A stretch of DNA of 13,107 nucleotides from an uncultured Shinella sp. (GTDB lineage Bacteria > Pseudomonadota > Alphaproteobacteria > Rhizobiales > Rhizobiaceae): positions 1-13,107 of the forward strand of contig CAMPIK010000016.1 of NCBI GenBank assembly GCA_946886325.1, given 5' to 3'. The number at the start of each line of letters is the position of its first letter. Position 1 is the first letter of the stretch. The position numbers and the translations under genes were made by a program. Under the pieces are notes generated by a model that searched no databases, was not told where the DNA came from, and saw nothing but the letters and a program-made list of their open reading frames with translations. Of this stretch, positions 7,855 through 13,107 are shown piece by piece.

Positions 7855-7875
7855 CATGTCAAGGCGGGAATTTTC

Positions 7876-7886
7876 TGGTCGTACCA
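7876..7886. promoter_or_regulatory. Putative GntR/FadR-type operator 1
   Basis: TGGTCGTACCA is a palindrome (TGGT and ACCA around CGT) and matches the FadR-subfamily GntR consensus TNGTNNNACNA at every fixed base. It lies in the intergenic region upstream of ytfQ, and the operon carries an FCD-type GntR regulator. Binding by that regulator is an inference. Confidence 0.55.
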
Positions 7887-7902
7887 ATTTCCGGGTTTAC
7901 AT

Positions 7903-7913
7903 TAGTAATACAA
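7903..7913. promoter_or_regulatory. Putative GntR/FadR-type operator 2, next to a possible -10 box
   Basis: TAGTAATACAA is a second exact match to TNGTNNNACNA. Its centre is 27 bp from that of operator 1. It abuts TATGAT at 7914-7919, a candidate -10 element; no good -35 hexamer is found at normal spacing from it. A repressor bound here would block polymerase. The surrounding 30 bp are strikingly A+T-rich compared with the rest of the window, as expected for a promoter. Confidence 0.55.
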
Positions 7914-7930
7914 TATGATTTTTTCTCCTT

Positions 7931-7946
7931 GCTGCTGAGGAGCAGC
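7931..7946 (+). promoter_or_regulatory. Small inverted repeat in the ytfQ leader
   Basis: GCTGCT (7931-7936) and AGCAGC (7941-7946) can pair around a GAGG loop, 18 nt upstream of the ytfQ start and just before its ribosome-binding site GGGAGGA (7954-7960). The loop GAGG and the nearby AGGAG could also mimic a ribosome-binding site. It may be a modest leader hairpin; a role is not shown. Confidence 0.3.
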
Positions 7947-7964
7947 TTTCTTTGGGAGGAAACC

Positions 7965-8927
7965 ATGAACATCAAGACCGCACTTGCGAGTGCCACGATT
8001 TTGGCCGCTTCCGTTTTCACGAGCGCTCATGCCGCCGACAGAACCATCGGCTTTTCGCAGATCGGCTCGGAATCCGGCTGGCGCGCCGCCGAGACGACGC
8101 TCACCAAGCAGCAGGCCGAAGAGCGCGGCATCGACCTGAAATTCGCCGATGCCCAGCAGAAGCAGGAAAACCAGATCAAGGCGCTGCGCTCGTTCATCGC
8201 GCAGGGCGTTGACGCCATCCTCGTCGCCCCTGTTGTCGCCACCGGCTGGGACGAAGTGCTGCAGGAAGCCAAGGATGCCGAAATCCCTGTCATCCTGCTC
8301 GACCGCACCGTCGATGCGTCGGACGATCTCTACATGACCGCCGTCACGTCGGACCTCGTGCATGAAGGCAACGTCGCCGGCAAGTGGCTGGTGGATACCG
8401 TTGCCGGCAAGCCGTGCAACGTCGTCGAACTGCAGGGCACGACGGGTTCGTCGCCGGCCATCGACCGCAAGAAGGGTTTTGAGGACGCGCTTGCCGGCAA
8501 TGACAACCTGAAGATCATCCGCAGCCAGACCGGCGACTTCACCCGCACCAAGGGCAAGGAAGTCATGGAAAGCTTCCTGAAGGCGGAAGATGGCGGCAAG
8601 AACATCTGCGCCCTCTATGCCCACAATGACGACATGGCCGTCGGCGCCATCCAGGCGATCAAGGAAGCCGGCCTGAAGCCCGGTACCGACATCCTCGTCG
8701 TCTCGATCGACGCCGTGCCGGATATCTTCCAGGCGATGGCTGCCGGCGAGGCGAACGCGACGGTCGAGCTGACGCCGAATATGGCCGGCCCTGCCTTCGA
8801 CGCGCTGGATGCCTTCTTCAAGGACGGCACGCTGCCGAAGAAGTGGATCCAGACGGAATCGAAGCTCTACACCCAGGCCGACGACCCGATGAAGGTCTAC
8901 GAGGAAAAGAAGGGTCTCGGCTACTGA
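7965..8927 (+). CDS. ytfQ: Galactofuranose/galactose ABC importer, periplasmic binding protein YtfQ
   Basis: The 320-residue product is the periplasmic binding protein of a sugar importer that in E. coli takes up galactofuranose and, less well, galactopyranose. ATG 7965 follows the strong site GGGAGGA. A signal peptide runs through about residues 1-24 (AHA-A cleavage region). The mature protein has the type I periplasmic-binding fold (Peripla_BP_4). Blocks nearly identical to E. coli YtfQ include GFSQIGSESGWRAAET, QQKQENQIKALRSF, APVVATGW, LLDRTVD, NVVELQGTTGSS, AIDRKKGF, SQTGDFTR, GKEVMESF, YAHNDDMAVGAIQAIKEAGL, SIDAVPD and VELTPNMAGPAFDAL. The aromatic and charged residues of the ESGWR, DRTVD, NDD and SID blocks line the sugar pocket in this family. 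It is the first gene of the operon, downstream of two candidate operators. Galactose-type specificity follows from the close match, though rhizobial copies could also take arabinose-like sugars. Confidence 0.92.
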   Translation: MNIKTALASATILAASVFTSAHAADRTIGFSQIGSESGWRAAETTLTKQQAEERGIDLKFADAQQKQENQIKALRSFIAQGVDAILVAPVVATGWDEVLQEAKDAEIPVILLDRTVDASDDLYMTAVTSDLVHEGNVAGKWLVDTVAGKPCNVVELQGTTGSSPAIDRKKGFEDALAGNDNLKIIRSQTGDFTRTKGKEVMESFLKAEDGGKNICALYAHNDDMAVGAIQAIKEAGLKPGTDILVVSIDAVPDIFQAMAAGEANATVELTPNMAGPAFDALDAFFKDGTLPKKWIQTESKLYTQADDPMKVYEEKKGLGY

Positions 8928-8941
8928 TCCCTCCCGGGACG

Positions 8942-8967
8942 GGCATTCTCGGCGTAAGCTGAATGCC
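8942..8967 (+). promoter_or_regulatory. First intercistronic hairpin between ytfQ and ytfR
   Basis: GGCATTC (8942-8948) and GAATGCC (8961-8967) form a 7-bp stem with a 12-nt loop, starting 14 bp after the ytfQ stop. It has no T tract. With the larger hairpin just downstream it makes a tandem structure in the 107-bp gap. Confidence 0.45.
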
Positions 8968-8979
8968 GGGCCACGACGA

Positions 8980-9013
8980 GCCGCGAGGTCGCGCCGGATT
9001 GCGACCTCGCGGC
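8980..9013 (+). promoter_or_regulatory. Strong 13-bp intercistronic hairpin between ytfQ and ytfR
   Basis: GCCGCGAGGTCGC (8980-8992) pairs perfectly with GCGACCTCGCGGC (9001-9013) around an 8-nt loop. There is no T tract, so it is not a standard intrinsic terminator. It sits 21 nt before the ytfR start. Such structures after the binding-protein gene of sugar ABC operons are known to protect the upstream mRNA from 3' decay or to reduce read-through, giving an excess of binding protein. Confidence 0.65.
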
Positions 9014-9034
9014 AAAACCGACCGGGACGGAACG

Positions 9035-10555
9035 ATGCAGCTTCAGGACGACCATATTCTCGCGGCGACGGGGATCGTGAAGATCTTTCCGGGCGCCAGG
9101 GCGCTCGACGGCGTCGATTTCCATCTGCGCCGCGGCGAGGTTCATGCGCTTCTCGGCGAGAACGGCGCGGGCAAATCCACCCTCATCAAATGCCTGACGG
9201 GCGCCTACCGGCGCGACGGCGGCACGATCGTGCTCGACGGGGTCGCGGTCGATCCGCGCGACACGTTCGAGGCGCAGCGTCTCGGCATCGGCACGGTCTA
9301 CCAGGAGGTCAACCTGCTGCCGAACCTGACGGTCGCCGAAAACCTCTTCCTCGGCCGCCAGCCGCGCCGCTTCGGCCTTGTCGATACCCGCCGGATGAAC
9401 CGTCTGGCGCGCGAACTCCTTGCCGAATACGAATTGCAGATCGACGTGACGGCGGGTCTTTCGACCTGTTCGGTCGCGGTCCAGCAGGTGGTAGCCATCG
9501 CCCGCGCGGTCGCGATGTCCGGCAAGGTGCTGATCCTCGACGAGCCGACCGCAAGCCTCGACACGCACGAGGTCGCGATGCTCTTCCGCATCGTCCGGCG
9601 CCTCAAGGCGCGCGGGCTCGGCATCGTCTTCATTACCCATTTCCTGGAGCAGGTCTACGACCTCTCCGACCGCATCACCGTGCTGCGCAATGGCCGCCTC
9701 GTCGGCACACGGGATACAGCATCCCTGCCGCGCCGCGACCTGATCGCGATGATGCTCGGCCGCGATCTGGAGTCCGAGGTCGGCGATGGGAGCGCCGCTG
9801 CGTCTGGTGCGGGCGACGTGCGCTATCGCTTCCGGGGTTTCGGCCGCAAGGGCCACGTCGATCCGTTCGATCTCGACATCAGGGCAGGGGAGGTCGTCGG
9901 CGTTGCCGGCCTGCTCGGTTCGGGCCGGACCGAGACGGCGGAGATCCTCTTCGGCGCCCATGTCGCAGACAGCGGCACGGCCGAGATCGACGGCCGCACC
10001 GTCGCGCTCGCCTCGCCGCGGGCGGCAATCGCGGAGAATTTCGGTTTCTGCCCGGAAGACCGCAAGGCGGATGGCATTGTCGGCGATCTCTCGGTGCGCG
10101 AAAACATCGTGCTGGCGCTTCAGGCCCGCCGTGGCTGGGCAAAGCCGATTGCGCGCGCTGAACAGGACCGCATCGCGGACCAGTATATCAAGGCGCTCGA
10201 CATTCGCACCACCGACCGGGAAAAGCCGATCCGGCTCCTGTCGGGCGGCAACCAGCAGAAGGCGATCCTTGCGCGCTGGCTTGCCACCAATCCGGAATTT
10301 CTGATCCTCGACGAACCGACGCGCGGCATCGATGTCGGCGCCCATGCCGAGATCATCCGGCTGATCGAATCGCTCTGCGAGAAAGGCATGTCACTGCTCG
10401 TGATTTCTTCCGAACTCGATGAACTCGTCGCCTACAGCTCGCGCGTCATCGTGCTGCGCGACCGGGCGCATGTGGCCGAACTGACTGGCGACGCCGTGAC
10501 CACCTCGCGCATCGTCGAGGCGATTGCGGCTAGCGATCCGCGGGAGACGGCGTGA
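9035..10555 (+). CDS. ytfR: Galactofuranose/galactose ABC importer, double-domain ATPase YtfR
   Basis: This 506-residue ATPase drives the YtfQ-dependent importer. The first ABC domain has Walker A GENGAGKST (41-49), an atypical signature (STCSVAVQQ), Walker B VLILDEP (D169-E170) and switch H202. The second has a degenerate Walker A (GLLGSGRTE) but an intact signature LSGGN (402-406) and Walker B LILDEPTRGID (D426-E427), with Ser459 at the switch position. This layout is typical of the MglA/RbsA/YtfR sugar class, which also explains the NGRLVGT and PEDRKADGI blocks. I chose ATG 9035 (MQLQDDHILAATGIVKIFPG) because it fits the family N-terminus. An in-frame ATG at 8963 would put the large hairpin inside the coding region and has no ribosome-binding site. 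The site used here (GGGACGG, 9024-9030) is only moderate. The stop overlaps the start of ytfT. Confidence 0.92.
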   Translation: MQLQDDHILAATGIVKIFPGARALDGVDFHLRRGEVHALLGENGAGKSTLIKCLTGAYRRDGGTIVLDGVAVDPRDTFEAQRLGIGTVYQEVNLLPNLTVAENLFLGRQPRRFGLVDTRRMNRLARELLAEYELQIDVTAGLSTCSVAVQQVVAIARAVAMSGKVLILDEPTASLDTHEVAMLFRIVRRLKARGLGIVFITHFLEQVYDLSDRITVLRNGRLVGTRDTASLPRRDLIAMMLGRDLESEVGDGSAAASGAGDVRYRFRGFGRKGHVDPFDLDIRAGEVVGVAGLLGSGRTETAEILFGAHVADSGTAEIDGRTVALASPRAAIAENFGFCPEDRKADGIVGDLSVRENIVLALQARRGWAKPIARAEQDRIADQYIKALDIRTTDREKPIRLLSGGNQQKAILARWLATNPEFLILDEPTRGIDVGAHAEIIRLIESLCEKGMSLLVISSELDELVAYSSRVIVLRDRAHVAELTGDAVTTSRIVEAIAASDPRETA

Positions 10556-11574
10556 TGGCAAATCTTAGGGCACGCCTTATCCGCCTGATGCCGCAGATCA
10601 TTGCGCTGGCGATCATTCTCGTCATGATATCAATCGCCTTTCCGGGTTTCTTCAACATTCAGATGCAGAATGGCCGGCTCTATGGCAGCCTGATCGACAT
10701 CCTGAACCGCGGCGCGCCCGTTGCACTTCTCGCCATCGGCATGACGGTTGTCATTGCCACCAAGGGCATTGACCTGTCCGTCGGGGCCGTGATGGCGATC
10801 TGCGGTGCTGTGGCAGCCGCCTCCATCACTGCCGGCAACGGGCTTGTCTATACGCTTCTCGTGACGCTCGGCGCCGGCTTGCTCTGCGGCCTGTGGAACG
10901 GCCTTCTCGTTGCCGTGCTCGGCATCCAGCCGATCATCGCCACGCTGGTGCTGATGGTGGCCGGCCGCGGCATCGCGCAGCTCGTCACCGAAGGGGCGAT
11001 CCTGACCTTCAATCATCCGGGCCTGATCTTCATCGGCAGCGGCTCGCTTCTCGGCCTGCCGATGCCGGTCGTCATCTGGCTCGTCTTCGGGCTCGTCGTT
11101 GGAATCGTGGTGCGGCGCACGGCGCTCGGCCTGCTGATCGAGGCGCTCGGCGTCAATCGCCGCGCCAGCATGCTCGCCGGCGTTTCGACCGGCGTGCTGT
11201 TGATCGCCGCCTATGTGCTATCGGGGCTTTGCGCGGCGATCGCGGGCACGATTGCCGCGGCGGACATCCGCGGCGCCGATGCCAACAATGCCGGGCTCTG
11301 GCTCGAACTCGACGCCATCCTTGCCGTGGTCGTCGGCGGAACGTCGCTGCTCGGGGGCCGCTTCAGCATTGCCGGTTCGCTGATCGGCGCGATGATCATC
11401 CAGTCGATCAACACCGGCATCCTGCTGTCCGGCTTCCCGCCCGAGTTCAACCTCATCATCAAGGCTGGCATCATCGTGCTGATCCTCGTCATCCAGTCGC
11501 CACGGGCCGCACTCGCCTTCGGCTGGTTCGCCCGTCCGCGCACGATCGAGAAACGCGAGGAGGGCAAGGCATGA
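10555..11574 (+). CDS. ytfT: Galactofuranose/galactose ABC importer, permease YtfT
   Basis: One of two channel subunits, 339 residues, BPD_transp_2 family with about ten membrane segments. Blocks shared with E. coli YtfT are QNGRLYGSLIDILNRGAPVA, LLAIGMTVVIATKGIDLSVG, GIQPIIATLVLMVAGRGIAQ, VLSGLCAAIAGTIAAADIRG, ADANNAGLWLELDAILAVVV and INTGILLSGFPPEFN. ATG 10555 overlaps the ytfR stop (TGATG). A GTG at 10552 immediately upstream in frame would add one residue and cannot be excluded. GGGAGACGG upstream serves as ribosome-binding site. The stop overlaps yjfF by ATGA. Confidence 0.92.
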   Translation: MANLRARLIRLMPQIIALAIILVMISIAFPGFFNIQMQNGRLYGSLIDILNRGAPVALLAIGMTVVIATKGIDLSVGAVMAICGAVAAASITAGNGLVYTLLVTLGAGLLCGLWNGLLVAVLGIQPIIATLVLMVAGRGIAQLVTEGAILTFNHPGLIFIGSGSLLGLPMPVVIWLVFGLVVGIVVRRTALGLLIEALGVNRRASMLAGVSTGVLLIAAYVLSGLCAAIAGTIAAADIRGADANNAGLWLELDAILAVVVGGTSLLGGRFSIAGSLIGAMIIQSINTGILLSGFPPEFNLIIKAGIIVLILVIQSPRAALAFGWFARPRTIEKREEGKA

Positions 11575-12542
11575 GAAACCCGCGCTACCTGCCGCTGATC
11601 GCAACCGTCGCGATCTTCATCGCCGCCTATGCGCTCTGCGTGCTGCAATATCCGAATATGCTGTCGACCCGCGTGATCGGCAATCTCCTGACCGACAACG
11701 CCTTTCTCGGCATCGCCGCCGTCGGCATGACCTTCGTCATCCTGTCTGGAGGTATCGACCTCTCGATCGGCTCGGTCATCGCCTTCACCGGCGTCTTTCT
11801 TGCCGTGGTGCTGGAAGGCACCTCGATCCATCCGCTGCTCGCCTTTGCCCTGGCGCTCGCCATCGCCACGGCCTTTGGGGCGGTGATGGGTGCGATCATC
11901 CACCATCTGGAAATGCCGCCCTTCATCGTCACGCTTGCCGGCATGTTCCTCGCGCGCGGCATGGCCTTCGTGCTGACGATCGATTCCGTGCCGATCAAAC
12001 ATCCGTTCTACGCGACGATGAAGAGCTTCTATTACAAGCTGCCCGGCGGCGGGCGGATCACGCTGATCGGCGGGCTGATGCTCGTCGTCTTCGCGCTCGG
12101 CATCGTCATCGCCCAGCGCACGCGGTTCGGCGCCAATGTCTATGCGCTCGGCGGCGGTGCCGGCACGGCGCAACTGATGGGCGTGCCGGTCGCCCGCACG
12201 ACGATCGCCATCTACGCGCTGTCGGGTTTCCTGGCCGGGCTTTCCGGAATCGTCTTTTCCTTATATACGTCCGCCGGTTATTCGCTCGCGGCCGTCGGCG
12301 TCGAACTCGACGCCATCGCCGCGGTCGTCATCGGGGGAACATTGCTGACCGGAGGATCCGGGTTCGTCGCAGGCACGCTGGTCGGTATCCTGATCCAGGG
12401 ATTGATCCAGACCTACATCACCTTCGACGGCACGCTTTCCAGTTGGTGGACAAAGATAGTGATCGGCCTTCTGCTCTTCGGTTTCATCCTGATGCAGAAG
12501 GGCCTGCTCTATCTCTCGGAAAATGGCAGGCGATACGCCTGA
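11571..12542 (+). CDS. yjfF: Galactofuranose/galactose ABC importer, permease YjfF
   Basis: The second channel subunit, 323 residues, expected to pair with YtfT. ATG 11571 overlaps the ytfT stop, with GAGGAGGGC as ribosome-binding site. The BPD_transp_2 pattern is clear: NLLTDNAFLGIAAVGMTFVI followed by LSGGIDLSIGSVIAFTGVF, then EMPPFIVTLAGMFLARGMAF, GANVYALGGG...AQLMGVPVART as the ATPase-coupling loop, and GVELDAIAAVVIGGTLLTGG. The periplasmic stretch SVPIKHPFYATMKSFYYKLP is typical of YjfF as opposed to YtfT. The order Q-R-T-F is the same as in E. coli. The regulator gene begins 14 bp after the stop. Confidence 0.92.
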   Translation: MRNPRYLPLIATVAIFIAAYALCVLQYPNMLSTRVIGNLLTDNAFLGIAAVGMTFVILSGGIDLSIGSVIAFTGVFLAVVLEGTSIHPLLAFALALAIATAFGAVMGAIIHHLEMPPFIVTLAGMFLARGMAFVLTIDSVPIKHPFYATMKSFYYKLPGGGRITLIGGLMLVVFALGIVIAQRTRFGANVYALGGGAGTAQLMGVPVARTTIAIYALSGFLAGLSGIVFSLYTSAGYSLAAVGVELDAIAAVVIGGTLLTGGSGFVAGTLVGILIQGLIQTYITFDGTLSSWWTKIVIGLLLFGFILMQKGLLYLSENGRRYA

Positions 12543-12556
12543 GGGAAGGGGAACGT

Positions 12557-13107
12557 TTGCGCAAGGGCCTGCTCGAAACCGTCATCACCGGCGCCAGCAC
12601 GCGGACAAGTCACGCGCAGGTGGTCAACGAACTCGGCAAGGCGATCATCGCCGGCGATTTCCCGATCGGTGCGATCCTGCCGGGCGACGCGGAACTGGCG
12701 CAGCGTTTCAAGGTCTCGCGCACCGTGCTGCGGGAGGCGATGAAGACGCTGGCCGCCAAGGGCCTGATCGTGCCGCGCGCGCGCATCGGCACGCGCGTCA
12801 CCCCGAAGACGCAATGGAACCTCTTCGACGGCGACATCCTGACCTGGTATTTCGCGGTCGGCGTCAGCCAGGAATTCCTGCTCGACCTGAGCGAGGTCCG
12901 GCTCGCCTTCGAACCGCATGCGGCAGCACTCGCCGCGCGCCATGCGACCGATGCCGACATCAGCCAGATGATGCGGCTTGCCGTCGCCATGGGCGATCCG
13001 GAACATACGGCCGAGACGTTCGCCGTCGCCGACCTGAAGTTCCACCTCTGCCTTCTGGAAGTCTCGCGCAATCCGTTCCTGCGCACCGTCGGCAGCCTGA
13101 TCGAGGC
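12557..13107 (+). CDS. GntR/FadR-subfamily (FCD) transcriptional regulator, DgoR-like, partial
   Basis: The first 183 residues of a DNA-binding regulator that runs off the right edge (family length about 230-250). The winged helix occupies residues 17-83: VVNELGKAIIAGDFPIG, then LPGDAELAQRFKVSRTVLRE with the recognition helix around 54-65, then the wing ARIGTRVTP. The FCD ligand domain follows: LSEVRLAFEPHAAALAA and DLKFHLCLLEVSRNPFLRTV, containing a metal-ligand-like D-x3-H pair; the remaining His ligands lie beyond the window. The linker TQWNLFDGDILTW resembles E. coli DgoR (galactonate repressor) as I recall it, consistent with a galactose-catabolism signal. The start is probably TTG 12557, after the site GGAAGGGGAA; no ATG or GTG upstream of the helix-turn-helix fits. 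It is cotranscribed with the transporter and is likely its autoregulated repressor. Confidence 0.85.
   Translation, partial: MRKGLLETVITGASTRTSHAQVVNELGKAIIAGDFPIGAILPGDAELAQRFKVSRTVLREAMKTLAAKGLIVPRARIGTRVTPKTQWNLFDGDILTWYFAVGVSQEFLLDLSEVRLAFEPHAAALAARHATDADISQMMRLAVAMGDPEHTAETFAVADLKFHLCLLEVSRNPFLRTVGSLIE

Noticed and set aside
7896..7901. TTTACA as the -35 box for the TATGAT at 7914
   Set aside because: The spacer would be only 12 bp, well short of the 16-18 bp needed for a sigma70-type promoter.
8980..9013. The ytfQ-ytfR hairpin as an intrinsic terminator
   Set aside because: No run of T follows the stem and the downstream genes lack another evident promoter, so complete termination here would silence the transporter. 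Attenuation or mRNA protection fits better.
8963..9034. An upstream ATG that would lengthen YtfR by 24 residues
   Set aside because: The extra peptide would be encoded by the 13-bp hairpin, lacks a ribosome-binding site and does not fit the family N-terminus.
8921..10345. A 474-codon minus-strand open frame
   Set aside because: It is antisense to ytfR, whose plus-strand frame has complete ABC motifs. Its sequence is rich in Arg, Ala and Asp with no family features.

Overview
The window is G+C-rich, densely coding alphaproteobacterial DNA. A Rhizobiaceae-type organism (Sinorhizobium/Rhizobium/Shinella/Agrobacterium group) is the best guess: it has a bacterial phosphatidylcholine synthase gene, a rhizobial-style UbiH/UbiF-family hydroxylase and sugar ABC importers with overlapping ATGA junctions. 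No tRNA, rRNA, insertion sequence or CRISPR array is visible. The organism call is an inference from gene content.

Left edge (1-1052): a UbiH-like FAD monooxygenase is read on the minus strand and starts at 1052. Its family resemblance stops at about position 69-83. To the left of that point the plus strand reads as an internal fragment of an AEC-type (auxin efflux carrier/malonate) transporter. Two convergent genes therefore seem joined through a short GGC-repeat microhomology, either by a real deletion or by an assembly chimera.

Middle (1323-7801, plus strand): pcs (phosphatidylcholine synthase) and qor (NADPH:quinone reductase) are followed by a complete BMP-family ABC importer: a double-domain ATPase, two BPD_transp_2 permeases and a periplasmic binding protein. 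This transporter class takes up nucleosides or purines in characterised cases. The block ends at a clear rho-independent terminator (7828-7854).

Right part (7855-13107, plus strand): a second, independent importer matches Escherichia coli ytfQ-ytfR-ytfT-yjfF, the galactofuranose/galactose transporter, in order and in sequence signatures. A GntR/FadR-type (FCD) regulator follows 14 bp downstream and runs off the right edge. Two exact matches to the FadR-subfamily operator consensus TNGTNNNACNA lie in the promoter region of ytfQ, one touching a possible -10 box. The simplest model is that the downstream regulator represses the operon, itself included, until a galactose-derived effector is present. 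A 13-bp perfect hairpin between ytfQ and ytfR could set a high ratio of binding protein to membrane components.

No wholly new system is evident. The points most worth following are the gene-gene junction at the left edge, the paired operators with the DgoR-like regulator, and the intercistronic hairpins.
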